Shown here in pieces: positions 26,430 through 35,478 of a stretch of 64,000 nt of DNA. Position 1 is the stretch's first letter. The number at the start of each line of letters is the position of its first letter. The notes under the pieces were generated by a model, which saw only the letters and a list, made by a program, of their open reading frames with translations, was not told the origin of the DNA and did not search any database. The DNA comes from Vannielia litorea (lineage in GTDB: Bacteria > Pseudomonadota > Alphaproteobacteria > Rhodobacterales > Rhodobacteraceae). The DNA lies in assembly GCF_900142295.1 (NCBI RefSeq), contig NZ_FSRL01000001.1, positions 3,286,001 through 3,350,000 of the forward strand, in the 5' to 3' direction. A program made the position numbers and the translations under genes.

Positions 26430-28385
26430 ATGCAACTCAGCCCCAAAGCCGTCACCTTCATCGCGCTCCTCGTCGCCGCCGTGCTGTGCTACTTCAGCGC
26501 CACCGCCGCGGCCGGGCTGATCGAGCGCGGATCGCAATCGGCGGTGAAGACGGCGCTGATCGAGGGCGGGCACGACTGGGCCGCAGTGGAGACCGACGGG
26601 TTGCAGGTGCTGATCTCCGGCACGGCGCCCTCCGAGGCGGCCCGCTTTCGGGCGCTCTCCGCGACCGGCGCCGTGGTCGATGCCTCGCGGGTGATCGACC
26701 AGATCGAGGTGGAGCCGGCCAAGCCGATCACCGCGCCGCAGTTCTCCATCGAGATCCTGCGCAACGACGACGGCATCTCGATGATCGGGCTGATCCCCGC
26801 CGAGGTCGACCGGGACGCCTTTGCCGGGCGGATCACCCAGACCGTGGGCAACGACATCGCGGTGACCGACCTACTTGAAACCGCCGACTACCCGCTGCCC
26901 GACGGCTGGGACCGCGCGGTGAAGTTCGGGCTCTACGCGCTCAAGATGCTGCCGCGGTCCAAGGTCTCCATCGCCGCCGACCGGGTGGCGGTGACCGCCA
27001 TCAGCTCTTCGGGTGCCGAGAAGCGCAGGCTCGAAACCATGCTGGCCCGCGAGGCCCCCGAGGGCGTGCAGCTGGTGGTCGACATCAGCGCGCCGCGCCC
27101 GGTCATCACCCCCTTCACCCTGCGCTTCCTGATCGACGAGAACGGCACCGCCCGTTTTGACGCCTGCTCCGCCGACACCGAGGAGAGCCGCCGGCGTATC
27201 CTCGCCGCCGCCCGCGCGGTCGGCCTCGAGGGCCAGGTCGATTGCGTGCTGGGCCTCGGCGTGCCCACGCCCGACTGGGCCCGGGCCGCCGAACAGGCCA
27301 TTGCCGCCGTGGGCGAGCTGGGCGGCGGGGCGATCACCTTCTCCGACGCCGACATCTCGCTGGTCGCTCTCGCCGGCACCTCGCAGGCCTCCTTCGACAA
27401 GGTGGTTGGGGAACTGGAGAGCAACCTGCCGGAGGTCTTCTCGCTGGCCTCCTCGCTGCCGGAAAAGGCCAGCGTGGACGGCACCGGCGAGGCCGACCAG
27501 GGCCCGCCCGAGTTTGTGGCCACGCGCTCGCCCGAGGGTCGGGTGCAGCTGCGCGGGCGCGTCACCAACGAGCAGGTGCGCGAGGCCGTGAAGAGCTTTG
27601 CCCAGGCCAGCTTCGGCTCGGAGGCCGTCTATCTCGCCACCCGGCTCGACCCCGACCTGCCCGATGGCTGGCCGATCCGGGTGCTGGCGGGGCTGACCGC
27701 GCTCGGCCACCTCAACAGCGGCTCGGTGGTGGTGCAGCCTGCCTACATCGAGGTGCGCGGCACCACCGGCAACCCCGATGCCAAGGCCGAGATCGCCCGC
27801 CATCTCGCCGAGAAGCTGGGCGAAGGCGCGCATTACGAGATCGCCGTGACCTACGAGGCCCAGCTCGACCCGCTCGCCGACCTGCCGACGCCCGAGCAAT
27901 GCGTGGCCAGGATCGTTGCCATCAACGAGGCCACCAAGATCACCTTCGAGCCCGGCTCGACCGAGATCTCCGGCCCTGCCGTGGGCGTGATGGACCGGAT
28001 CGCCGAGGTGCTGAAGGGCAAGTGCTCGGAGGTCGACTTCGAGATGGAGATCGGCGGCCACACCGACAGCCAGGGCCGCGAACAGATGAACCAGCAGCTC
28101 TCGCAGCAGCGCGCCGACGCGGTGCTGAAGGCGCTGATGGACCGCCGGGTACTGACCTCGGGCATCACCGCCACCGGCTACGGCGAGGAAATGCCCATCG
28201 CCGACAACGACACCGAAGAAGGCCGCGAGGCCAACCGCCGCATCGAGTTTACCCTCGTGTCCGAAGACGCCCTCGACGCGGCCGAAGAGGCTGGCGCTGA
28301 CGGGAGTGATGGGGCAGAAGGTGAAGACCCGGCGGATGCCGGGGCCGAAGACCAGGAAGGCGAGGCGGAGACCACGGGTGAGTAG
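26430..28385 (+). CDS. OmpA-family envelope protein with BON-like repeats
   Basis: The product has 651 aa. A single N-terminal hydrophobic segment (about 7-30) acts as signal or anchor. Residues about 35-470 hold several repeats of the form helix-strand with GLQVLISGTAP, GVQLVVDISA and GRVQLRGRVTNEQVREA, which look like BON domains. The C-terminal OmpA domain (about 500-620) carries IGGHTDSQGREQMNQQLSQQRA and NRRIEF, the peptidoglycan-binding signature. The last 30 residues are almost all Glu, Asp, Gly and Ala. BON plus OmpA resembles mycobacterial ArfA. It probably spans from inner membrane to cell wall. It overlaps the next gene. Confidence 0.85.
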   Translation: MQLSPKAVTFIALLVAAVLCYFSATAAAGLIERGSQSAVKTALIEGGHDWAAVETDGLQVLISGTAPSEAARFRALSATGAVVDASRVIDQIEVEPAKPITAPQFSIEILRNDDGISMIGLIPAEVDRDAFAGRITQTVGNDIAVTDLLETADYPLPDGWDRAVKFGLYALKMLPRSKVSIAADRVAVTAISSSGAEKRRLETMLAREAPEGVQLVVDISAPRPVITPFTLRFLIDENGTARFDACSADTEESRRRILAAARAVGLEGQVDCVLGLGVPTPDWARAAEQAIAAVGELGGGAITFSDADISLVALAGTSQASFDKVVGELESNLPEVFSLASSLPEKASVDGTGEADQGPPEFVATRSPEGRVQLRGRVTNEQVREAVKSFAQASFGSEAVYLATRLDPDLPDGWPIRVLAGLTALGHLNSGSVVVQPAYIEVRGTTGNPDAKAEIARHLAEKLGEGAHYEIAVTYEAQLDPLADLPTPEQCVARIVAINEATKITFEPGSTEISGPAVGVMDRIAEVLKGKCSEVDFEMEIGGHTDSQGREQMNQQLSQQRADAVLKALMDRRVLTSGITATGYGEEMPIADNDTEEGREANRRIEFTLVSEDALDAAEEAGADGSDGAEGEDPADAGAEDQEGEAETTGE

Positions 28386-28707
28386 ATCGGAATTCATCAT
28401 CGTCACGGCGATCATTCTCTTCGTGGCGTTCATGCTCGGCTGGTTCGCCAACTGGCTGATCCACCGGCTCAGCCGGGTCACCCAGTCGGAGATGGGCGAG
28501 CTCGACAAGATGGCCCAATCGCTCCACGAGGCCGAAGAGACCCGCGATCAGGCCATCGCCTACCTGCAAAGCCGCGAGGCCGAGCTGACCAACCAGCTCT
28601 CCCAGACCGAAGCCGAACTTTCCGCCGCGATGGACGGGCTGCGCGATGCCCGCCGCGAGGCCGAGGAGCTGCGCAGCTACATCGAGCGCCACCAGCAGGC
28701 CGGATGA
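28378..28707 (+). CDS. Small membrane-anchored coiled-coil protein
   Basis: The product has 109 aa from GTG 28378 (RBS GGCGGAG), whose start overlaps the end of the OmpA-family gene by 8 bp. An upstream in-frame ATG at 28306 would give 133 aa with a very basic leader and is less likely. One helix (IIVTAIILFVAFMLGWFANW) is followed by a long Glu/Ala/Gln-rich coiled coil (about 40-105) with heptad spacing. The role is unknown; by position it may be a partner of the OmpA/BON protein. Confidence 0.75.
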   Translation: MSRSEFIIVTAIILFVAFMLGWFANWLIHRLSRVTQSEMGELDKMAQSLHEAEETRDQAIAYLQSREAELTNQLSQTEAELSAAMDGLRDARREAEELRSYIERHQQAG

Positions 28708-29348
28708 GCGGGCCGCCCCCGCTCGCGCTTCACATCTGCAACGCCCGCGGCGCGCTCGACGCGCTCGCCCCCTGGCTCGGCGACCTTGTCCGCGCCACCC
28801 ATGCCCGCGCCGCCGCCCGCCTGCCGCTCGGGCCGCTCGACGTGGTGCTGCGGGCCGGCAGCGCGGTGATCGCCGAGAAGGGCCACCTGGGCCTCGCGCC
28901 CGGCCCCGGCACCCTGATCCTGACCGTCGACCCGGAAAGCCCCGCATTGGCCGAGAACGCCAACGAGAGCTTCGAGCGGATGGTGGCGCATGAGCTGCAC
29001 CACGCCGCGCGCTGGGACGGGCCGGGCTATGGCGCGAGCCTCGGCGCGGTGCTGGTGTCGGAGGGTCTTGCCTGCCACTTCGCGCAGGAGCTTTTCGGCT
29101 CGCCGCTGGAACCCTGGGAAGGCGCGGTGCCGGATGCACTTGAGAGCCACCGAGAGACGATCCGCACGCTCTGGTCGGATCCGGGGTATGACCACAACGA
29201 GTGGTTCTTCGGTACCGGCGCCTACCCGATGTGGCTGGGCTATTCGGCCGCCCGCCAGCTCGTGGCCCGCTACTTTGCCGAGCACCCGACGGCCACCGCT
29301 GCCGCCCTCGCCCATGACCCGCCGGAGCGGTTTCGCGCACTGCTGTGA
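28704..29348 (+). CDS. DUF2268-type putative zinc protease
   Basis: The product has 214 aa. The motif MVAHELHHAARWDGPGYG contains HExxH, and the downstream LVSEGLACHFAQEL carries the third candidate ligand Glu, as in the DUF2268 family of gluzincin-like proteases. GAYPMWLGYSAARQLV is also typical of that family. No signal peptide is obvious. It overlaps the coiled-coil gene by 4 bp. Substrate unknown. Confidence 0.85.
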   Translation: MSGPPPLALHICNARGALDALAPWLGDLVRATHARAAARLPLGPLDVVLRAGSAVIAEKGHLGLAPGPGTLILTVDPESPALAENANESFERMVAHELHHAARWDGPGYGASLGAVLVSEGLACHFAQELFGSPLEPWEGAVPDALESHRETIRTLWSDPGYDHNEWFFGTGAYPMWLGYSAARQLVARYFAEHPTATAAALAHDPPERFRALL

Positions 29349-29391
29349 GCCGCGATGGCCATGGGGCCCGCGCTGGGGCCGACCACAGGGC

Positions 29392-29835
29392 TCACCAGCG
29401 CTTCAGCGCGTTCTCGTCGGCCTCCACGGCCGCGACCCAGCCCGCGCCGTCGCGGGTCAGCTCCTTCTTCCAGAAAGGCGCGCGGCTCTTGAGGTAATCC
29501 ATCAGGAACTCCGCCGCCTCGAAGGCGGCTGCGCGATGCGCCGAGGCGGTGGCGACCATCATGATCTGGGCGCCCGGCTCCAGCCGCCCGTGCCGGTGGA
29601 TCACCAGCGCCCCGGTCAGCGGCCAGCGGCGTCCGGCCTCCTCCACGATCCCGGTGATCGCCTTCTCGGTCATGCCGGGATAGTGCTCGATCTCCATCGC
29701 CTCCAGCCCGCCGGCCACATCGCGCACCACGCCGGTGAAGCTCACCACCGCGCCCGCGCCGGCCTGCGACGCGGAAAAGCGGTTGAGCTCGGCGCCCGCG
29801 TCGAAGCTCTCGGGCTGAACCCGGACCTCGGACAT
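29392..29835 (-). CDS. moaE: Molybdopterin synthase catalytic subunit
   Basis: The product has 147 aa from MSEVRVQPESF. MoaE transfers sulfur from MoaD thiocarboxylate to cyclic pyranopterin phosphate, making molybdopterin. FTGVVRD, IEHYPGMTEK, VIHRHGRLEPGA and the catalytic-loop Lys in PFWKKE are visible. The in-frame ATG at 29856 adds seven residues and overlaps moaD; the shorter start fits the family better. It is the last gene of uvrC-pgsA-moaD-moaE. Confidence 0.94.
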   Translation of the reverse strand: MSEVRVQPESFDAGAELNRFSASQAGAGAVVSFTGVVRDVAGGLEAMEIEHYPGMTEKAITGIVEEAGRRWPLTGALVIHRHGRLEPGAQIMMVATASAHRAAAFEAAEFLMDYLKSRAPFWKKELTRDGAGWVAAVEADENALKRW

Positions 29836-29848
29836 CAGCCGGCCCCCT

Positions 29849-30100
29849 TCATCCACCCGTCATCGGCGGGAAGAAGGCCACCTCGCGCACGCCCGCGAGC
29901 GGCGCATCGAAGTCGGCAAGCTCCTGGTCGAGCGCCACGCGCAGCGCCGTGACATCCTCGAAGGCCGCGGCATAGCGCGGCTCGCGCGCGCGCAGTTCCT
30001 CGACCAGCCCGGCCACCGTTGCCGCGCCGGTCTCGACCGCCTCGCGCGGCAGGCCGATCCGCTCGCGGACCCAGGCGAAGTAGAGCACATCCACCTTCAT
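29849..30100 (-). CDS. moaD: Molybdopterin synthase sulfur carrier subunit
   Basis: The product has 83 aa, a beta-grasp ubiquitin-like protein starting MKVDVLYFAWVRERIG and ending in PPMTGG. The C-terminal Gly-Gly is the site activated as thiocarboxylate by MoeB. It overlaps the pgsA stop by 4 bp (ATGA). Confidence 0.94.
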   Translation of the reverse strand: MKVDVLYFAWVRERIGLPREAVETGAATVAGLVEELRAREPRYAAAFEDVTALRVALDQELADFDAPLAGVREVAFFPPMTGG

Positions 30101-30714
30101 TTCGGCCCCTTCAGGAACGGCTGCGCCTTGCGCCAGTAGTCCCAGCCGGTGGCCAGCGTGAGCCCGGCGGCGACCCAGAGCACCCAGGTGCCGGTGACCG
30201 TGGCCCAGCCTGCGGGCCCGTCGCGGAAGCGGGCGAGGCCGCCCGGACTGTCGCCGCGGTGGGTGAGCCAGTCGAGCCCGGTGCCGAGGAAGAGGATGGC
30301 GATGGCGACCATCTGCGCCGTGGTCTTCCACTTGGCGAGCCGGGTCACCTTGAGGGTGCCCGCCGTGTCGCCCAGGAACTCGCGCAGCCCGCTGACGAAG
30401 ACCTCGCGGAACATGATCAGCGTTGCCGGGAGCAGGATCCAGGGGTTCATGCCGGAGAAGCCGGTGATCACCAGCAGCGCGATCACCACCATCGCCTTGT
30501 CGGCAATCGGGTCGAGCATGGCGCCGATCTTGGTTTCCTGCTTCCACTTCCGGGCGAGCCAGCCATCGAAGAAATCGGTGATGGCGGCGGCCATGAAGAG
30601 CACCAGCGCGAACCAGTCGGCCCAGGGGCGCTGGAAGTAGAGGAACATCACCGCCACGCCGGGTGCGGCGAGCAGGCGGAGGGCCGTCAGGATATTTGGG
30701 ATCGTCCAGACCAT
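30097..30714 (-). CDS. pgsA: CDP-diacylglycerol-glycerol-3-phosphate 3-phosphatidyltransferase
   Basis: The product has 205 aa with four to six membrane helices. It makes phosphatidylglycerophosphate, the precursor of phosphatidylglycerol. The CDP-alcohol phosphotransferase motif D-G-x2-A-R-x8-G-x3-D-x3-D is present as DGWLAR, then GAMLDPIADK. NILTALRLLAAPGV at the N-terminus is also typical. The uvrC-pgsA-moaD-moaE order is common in Rhodobacterales, although here the 137-aa plus-strand gene sits between uvrC and pgsA. Confidence 0.95.
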   Translation of the reverse strand: MVWTIPNILTALRLLAAPGVAVMFLYFQRPWADWFALVLFMAAAITDFFDGWLARKWKQETKIGAMLDPIADKAMVVIALLVITGFSGMNPWILLPATLIMFREVFVSGLREFLGDTAGTLKVTRLAKWKTTAQMVAIAILFLGTGLDWLTHRGDSPGGLARFRDGPAGWATVTGTWVLWVAAGLTLATGWDYWRKAQPFLKGPK

Positions 30715-30828
30715 GACCCGGGTTTACCCCAGAGGCCCGGAACACGGAAGTGGCACGATTTCACGCCAGTGCAACGCTCGCGGCGGCGCGATTCGTGCTA
30801 TGCTCGCGGTGGACAGGGGAGCACCGAT

Positions 30829-31242
30829 ATGCCGGGACTACTCGAGGAGGCGCAGGGGCGCTACAGCGGCACGGGCCGCTGGGCCGATGGCAAGGGCGAC
30901 AGCCACGCCTACACTGTCGAGCTCGAACTGGCGCCCGAGGGCGAACTCGGGCTGTGGCTGCGGTTCCGCCATGTCTTCGTCGAGGAGAAGACCCCCGATG
31001 TGGTCATGGAGATCCCGATGCAGGCCACCGCCCCCGGCATCCTCACCTTCGAGATCCAGGGCATGCCGCAGGGCCTGGGGTATTACACCCAGAGCGCGCT
31101 GCACTTCACCCTGCCGGTGCCCAATGCCACGGTCGAGGCCACCCATCTGTTCGAGAACGGGGGCTGCCATGTGCTCGGCTCGAGCCAGAAGAACGCGCTC
31201 GGGCGCTACGTGATGTGGGAGGAGCGGCTGCGGCGGGCGTAA
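30829..31242 (+). CDS. Conserved hypothetical protein
   Basis: The product has 137 aa, starting MPGLLEEAQGRYSGTG behind the RBS AGGGGAG. It has no signal peptide or membrane segment and looks like a small beta-rich protein (TVELELAPEGELGLWLRF, VEATHLFENGGCHVLG). A TATGCT box at 30799-30804 may be its -10. I do not recognise the family. It interrupts the otherwise minus-strand uvrC-pgsA-moaD-moaE run, convergent with uvrC and divergent from pgsA. Confidence 0.7.
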   Translation: MPGLLEEAQGRYSGTGRWADGKGDSHAYTVELELAPEGELGLWLRFRHVFVEEKTPDVVMEIPMQATAPGILTFEIQGMPQGLGYYTQSALHFTLPVPNATVEATHLFENGGCHVLGSSQKNALGRYVMWEERLRRA

Positions 31243-31253
31243 CCGCCCCGGCT

Positions 31254-33134
31254 TCAGCCCTTTTCGTGGAAGAAGTCGTAGATCTTCTGCGCCAGCCCCT
31301 CGCTGATTCCCTCCACCGCCTTCAGGTCGGCCAGCGCCGCGCGGCTCACCGCCTTGGCGGAGCCGAAATGCGCCAGCAGGGCCCGCTTGCGGGTGGCCCC
31401 TACCCCCGGCACCTCGTCGAGCGGCGTGGCTGTCATTGCCTTTGCCCGCTTGGCCCGGTGCGTGCCGATGGCGAAGCGGTGCGCCTCGTCGCGCATCCGC
31501 TGGATGAAGTAGAGCACCGGGTCGTTGTGGCGGAGCGCCATGGGGCGCTGGCCGGTGCGGTGAAACTCTTCCTTGCCGGCGTCGCGGTCGATCCCCTTGG
31601 CGACGCCGATGAAGGGCACGTCCTCCACTCCCAGCTCCGCCATGATCTCGGCCACGGCGCTCACCTGCCCCGCGCCGCCGTCGATCAGCAGCAGGTCGGG
31701 CCAGGCCTCGGACTGGCGGTCGGGGTCTTCCTTCAACAGGCGCTTGAAGCGGCGCGACAGCACCTCCTTCATCATCCCGAAGTCGTCGCCCGGCGTCAGC
31801 TCCTCGCCCTTGATGTTGAACTTGCGGTACTGGCTCTTCACCCAGCCGTCGGGGCCCATCACCACCATGCCGCCCACGGCGTTGGTGCCCTGGATGTGGG
31901 AGTTGTCGTAGATCTCGATGCGCCGGGGCGGCCCGGCGAGGTCGAAGGCTTCGGCCAGGCCCTTGAGCAGCTTCGACTGCGCCGCGCTTTCGCTCATCTT
32001 GCGAGCCAGGCTCTCGCGGGCGTTGCGCAGGGCGCCCGCCACCAGCTCGGCCTTTTCGCCGCGCTGGGGCACGTTCACCTCCACCTTCCGGCCCGCGGCC
32101 TCGGTCAGCAGCTCCTCCATGATCTCGCGGTCTTCGATATCGTCGGAAAGCAGCACCAGCCGGGGCGGCTCCTTGGTGGAATAGAACTGCGCCACGAAGG
32201 CCTGAAGCACCTCCGCCGGGCTCTCGGCGCCGCCGAGCCTCGGGTAGTAGTCGCGGTTGCCCCAGTTCTGGCCGGCCCGGATGAAGAACACCTGCACGCA
32301 GGCCTGCCCGCCCTCCATGTGCAGCGCCATCACGTCGGCCTCCGGCGTGGAGCGCGGGTTGATCCCCTGCGTCGTCTGCACCGCCGTCATCGCGCGGATG
32401 CGGTCGCGCAGCGCGGCGGCCCGCTCGAACTCCATCGCCTCGGAGGCCGCCTGCATCTGCTCGGCCAGCTGCGCCTGCACCTTGGTCGACCGCCCCTGGA
32501 GGAACCGCTCGGCGTCGCCCACCAGCGCGCCGTAATCGGCCTCGCTGATATGGCCCACGCAGGGCGCCGAGCAGCGCTTGATCTGGTAGAGCAGGCAGGG
32601 GCGCGTGCGGGTCTCGAAGGTGGCGTCGGTGCAGTTGCGCAGCAGAAAGACCTTCTGCAGCTGGTTCAGCGTGCGGTTCACCGCGCCCGCGCTGGCGAAG
32701 GGGCCGTAATAGGCGCCCTTCTCGGTCTTCGCGCCCCGGTGCTTCTTGATCTGCGGAAAGGCGTGATCCTTGGCCACGAGGATGTTTGGAAAGCTCTTGT
32801 CGTCGCGCAGCAGCACGTTGAACTTGGGCTTCAGCTGCTTGATGAGGTTCTGCTCCAGCAGCAGGGCCTCGGTCTCCGTTGCAGTGGTGAGAAACATCAT
32901 TGAGGCGGTCTCGGAGATCATCCGCTCGATCCGCGGGCTGTGGCCCGTGGGCCGCGCATAGGAGCTCACCCGCGCCTTCAGGTTGCGCGCCTTGCCGACG
33001 TAAAGCACGCGGCTCTCGACATCGAGCATGCGATAGACGCCGGGCGAGCCGTCGAGATGGCGCAACTGCGCGCGTATGACCTCGTGACCGGTATCCATGG
33101 CGCCTACTTGATCTTGATCATGATTCCCTATCAT
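31254..33134 (-). CDS. uvrC: Excinuclease ABC subunit C
   Basis: The product has up to 626 aa. UvrC makes both incisions in nucleotide excision repair. The GIY-YIG domain is at the N-terminus ([23 protein letters not shown]), followed by the UVR motif region ([11 protein letters not shown]), the RNase H-like nuclease ([20 protein letters not shown]) and helix-hairpin-helix repeats at the C-terminus ([17 protein letters not shown]). The start may instead be the internal ATG at 33098 ([11 protein letters not shown]); neither has a strong RBS. Confidence 0.95.
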   Translation of the reverse strand: MIGNHDQDQVGAMDTGHEVIRAQLRHLDGSPGVYRMLDVESRVLYVGKARNLKARVSSYARPTGHSPRIERMISETASMMFLTTATETEALLLEQNLIKQLKPKFNVLLRDDKSFPNILVAKDHAFPQIKKHRGAKTEKGAYYGPFASAGAVNRTLNQLQKVFLLRNCTDATFETRTRPCLLYQIKRCSAPCVGHISEADYGALVGDAERFLQGRSTKVQAQLAEQMQAASEAMEFERAAALRDRIRAMTAVQTTQGINPRSTPEADVMALHMEGGQACVQVFFIRAGQNWGNRDYYPRLGGAESPAEVLQAFVAQFYSTKEPPRLVLLSDDIEDREIMEELLTEAAGRKVEVNVPQRGEKAELVAGALRNARESLARKMSESAAQSKLLKGLAEAFDLAGPPRRIEIYDNSHIQGTNAVGGMVVMGPDGWVKSQYRKFNIKGEELTPGDDFGMMKEVLSRRFKRLLKEDPDRQSEAWPDLLLIDGGAGQVSAVAEIMAELGVEDVPFIGVAKGIDRDAGKEEFHRTGQRPMALRHNDPVLYFIQRMRDEAHRFAIGTHRAKRAKAMTATPLDEVPGVGATRKRALLAHFGSAKAVSRAALADLKAVEGISEGLAQKIYDFFHEKG

Positions 33135-33457
33135 GGCTGCAATGGTAGGGGGGCAGGGGCAAGAGGAAAGCTCTCCACCGTTTCTGTGGATAAGTCTTGG
33201 GAGAATTCTCGGGGAGCCAAGAATTCCCGTTGTATATCGGCGGATTCCGGCCTTTGCCTATTTTTTAGGCGTATACGTAACGCGTTGATATCGCACCGAA
33301 TTATTCTTTCAGCTCCGTAAATAAATGAAATCATTAGGGAATTTTTAACGGTTTTGTGACAGTTCGCGCGTTGATGGATAACTCTGCTTGCCCAACCTCT
33401 CGTGCCGGGCTTGTCAGGACCCTGGCGGACGTTGCGGCAACTTGCGGAGCCCTCTGG
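33135..33457. other. AT-rich intergenic region upstream of uvrC
   Basis: These 323 bp lie between uvrC (start) and the exchanger gene (stop), both on the minus strand. The part 33180-33360 is the most AT-rich stretch of the window. It contains GCCTA-TTTTT-TAGGC (a 5-bp hairpin), an 8-bp palindrome CGTATACG at 33272-33279, the palindrome GAGAATTCTC and a CTTGG/CCAAG stem around it. A 67-codon frame on the minus strand ends at the uvrC start but has no RBS and no protein-like composition. It probably holds the uvrC promoter; no clear -35/-10 or GTTC-N7-GTTC SOS box was seen. Confidence 0.5.
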
Positions 33458-34423
33458 TCAGGACACCACGACCACAAGATATGCCACGTAAAGCAGGCTG
33501 AAAACGACCCCCACCAGGCGGCCCATGTTTTGCCGCAGGAAAACGAAGGGGATGAGCGCGAGGGCGGCGGCCAGCATGACCCAGAGGTCGAACCTCTGGA
33601 TCTCCGGGTCCACCGGGATCGGGCCGACAAAGCTGGCGAGACCGATGATCGCGAGCAGGTTGAACATGTTGGAGCCGATCACGTTGCCCAGCGCCACGTC
33701 GGCCTGGTTGCGCAGCGCGGCCATGACCGTGGTGGCCAGCTCGGGCAGCGAGGTGCCGATGGCCACCAGCGTGAGCCCGATCACCGTGTCGGAGACGCCC
33801 AGCACGGTGGCGATGCGCACCGAGCTGTCGACCAACAGATCGGCGCCCAGCGGCAGGCCGACGAGGCCCAGCACGGTGAAGACCCCGATCTTCCACCAGG
33901 GCATCGACGGGTCGGCACCTTCGAGCTCTTCCGCGTCGTCGGCGCCGTAATCCTGGCTCGCGGTCGTGCGGCGGTGGCTGCGGGCGGTGCGGATCGCATC
34001 CCAGAGCACGCCCGAGAGGGCCGCCACGAGGACCAGCCCGTGCCACCAGCGGATCGGGCCGAAGAAGCAGGCGGCGATGAACAGCAGGGTGGCCGCGATC
34101 ATGAAGACGAAGCTGCGGCGGGTGTCGTGATCCCTTGTGGCCAGCACCCGCATGAGCGCCGGAACGCCGAGCACCAGCAGCACGTTGGCGATGTTCGAGC
34201 CCACCACGTTGCCCAGCGCCAGCCCGCCGGCGTTGTCGCGCACCGCCTTGACCGAGATCAGCAGCTCGGGCGCGGAGGTGCCGAAGGCCACGATCGTCAG
34301 GGAGACGATCAGCGCCGGGATGCCCAGGCGCAGCGCGATGTTCACCGCGCCCCGCACCAGCGCGTCACCGGCAAGCAGCAGGATGACGAGCCCGAGGCCC
34401 GCGATCAGGAGATCAACGGTCAT
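33458..34423 (-). CDS. Calcium/sodium antiporter (CaCA family)
   Basis: The product has 321 aa and ten membrane helices in two inverted repeats. The alpha repeats read GTSAPELLISV with GNVVGSNIANVLLV, and GTSLPELATTV with GNVIGSNMFNLLAI, the ion-binding signatures of YrbG-type exchangers. A hydrophilic loop of about 45 residues (RTARSHRRTTASQDYG) separates the halves. It follows the 58-aa zinc-ribbon gene by 3 bp. Confidence 0.94.
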   Translation of the reverse strand: MTVDLLIAGLGLVILLLAGDALVRGAVNIALRLGIPALIVSLTIVAFGTSAPELLISVKAVRDNAGGLALGNVVGSNIANVLLVLGVPALMRVLATRDHDTRRSFVFMIAATLLFIAACFFGPIRWWHGLVLVAALSGVLWDAIRTARSHRRTTASQDYGADDAEELEGADPSMPWWKIGVFTVLGLVGLPLGADLLVDSSVRIATVLGVSDTVIGLTLVAIGTSLPELATTVMAALRNQADVALGNVIGSNMFNLLAIIGLASFVGPIPVDPEIQRFDLWVMLAAALALIPFVFLRQNMGRLVGVVFSLLYVAYLVVVVS

Positions 34424-34426
34424 GGC

Positions 34427-34603
34427 TCAGCTCTTTCCGCAGGCACAATCGCCCGTCCCGATCCGGAAGGCGCCGCATTTGGGGCATTTCCTGGCGGTCT
34501 CGACCCGCTTGGCCGGGGGTTTGCGCCTGGTGACCTTCTTCTTGCCGAAGATGGCCAGCACGCCCATGGCGGCAAGAAAGAAGATGACGGCCTTCAGCAG
34601 CAT
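34427..34603 (-). CDS. Short membrane-anchored zinc-ribbon protein
   Basis: The product has 58 aa, too short for many gene callers. It starts MLLKAVIFFLAAMGVLAIFG (one helix), then a basic linker (KKKVTRRKPPAKR), then CPKCGAFRIGTGDCACGKS, a four-cysteine zinc ribbon (C-x2-C, then C-x-C). It begins directly after the S49 peptidase stop and ends 3 bp before the exchanger start, so all three genes share one transcript. Its spacing and membrane-plus-knuckle design argue that it is real. Function unknown. Confidence 0.8.
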   Translation of the reverse strand: MLLKAVIFFLAAMGVLAIFGKKKVTRRKPPAKRVETARKCPKCGAFRIGTGDCACGKS

Positions 34604-35398
34604 CTAGAGCCCGAACCTCGCCCACATGGCCCGCTCTTCGGCGGCGCCGACGGCCCCGGTCACCGCTTCGGCGCCGAGGCGGCGCAGCAGGCTGCGGCGC
34701 GGGCCGTGCACGATGAAACGGGTCTTGTCGCCGAAGCGGGCCTTCATGGTGGGCACGAGGTGGCCGACTGCATCGGCCAGCCCGACCTCGACAGCCTGCG
34801 GGCCGACCCAGATGTCACCGGTGAACAGGTCTGCACCCTCGGCCAGCCGGGGGCCGCGGCGCGATTTAACCTGGTCGATGAAGTTGCCGTGGATGACCTT
34901 CTGGAGGGCCTTCAGCCTGGCCACGTCCTCGGGTTTCTCGGGGCGGAACGGGTCCATGAAGCTCTTGCTCTCGCCCGCGGTATGCACCCGCCGCTCGATG
35001 CCGTGCTTCTGGATGAACTCGGTCAGCCCGAAGCTCGCCGAGATCACACCGATGGAGCCGGTGATGGAGTTGGCGTCGACGATGATCTCGTCGGCCGCCG
35101 TGGCCAGCCAGTAGCCGCCCGAGGCCGCGACATCCTCGACGAAGGCAAAGACCGGAACGCCCTTTTCCTCCGACAGGCGGCGGATGCGGGCGGCGATCAG
35201 GGCGCTCTGGGTGGGCGACCCGCCGGGGCTGTTGATCTGGAGCGCCACCGCGGCAGGCTTACCCTTGCGAAAGGCGCGCTCGATCGGCGCGGCCATGGCG
35301 GCATCGTTCATGCCGCGCGCGCCCATGCCAATCGCGCCCTGAAGGCGGATCACCGACACCAGCGGCGGGCGCGGGGCAAAGGGAATGGGCAGGCGCAT
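34604..35398 (-). CDS. S49 family signal-peptide-peptidase-like protease
   Basis: The product has 264 aa, the short SohB/SppA form with one core domain. The nucleophile Ser lies in VAASGGYWLA and the general-base Lys in ESKSFMDPFRPE; LQINSPGGSP is the oxyanion region. It has no strong membrane segment. S49 peptidases degrade cleaved signal peptides in the membrane. It heads the three-gene operon with the zinc-ribbon protein and the exchanger. Confidence 0.92.
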   Translation of the reverse strand: MRLPIPFAPRPPLVSVIRLQGAIGMGARGMNDAAMAAPIERAFRKGKPAAVALQINSPGGSPTQSALIAARIRRLSEEKGVPVFAFVEDVAASGGYWLATAADEIIVDANSITGSIGVISASFGLTEFIQKHGIERRVHTAGESKSFMDPFRPEKPEDVARLKALQKVIHGNFIDQVKSRRGPRLAEGADLFTGDIWVGPQAVEVGLADAVGHLVPTMKARFGDKTRFIVHGPRRSLLRRLGAEAVTGAVGAAEERAMWARFGL

Positions 35399-35478
35399 GG
35401 GGCTTCATGTAAGGGCGCGCAGATGCCGGAGCAAGGCCGGGTGACGAAACGTTCACATGTGCAGGGACGGCGCGGCCC

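Noticed and set aside
33131..33334. 67-codon frame on the minus strand ending at the uvrC start
   Set aside because: It has no RBS, no recognisable motif and lies in an AT-rich regulatory-looking region.
33135..33457. SOS box for uvrC
   Set aside because: The alphaproteobacterial LexA pattern GTTC-N7-GTTC was not found in the gap.
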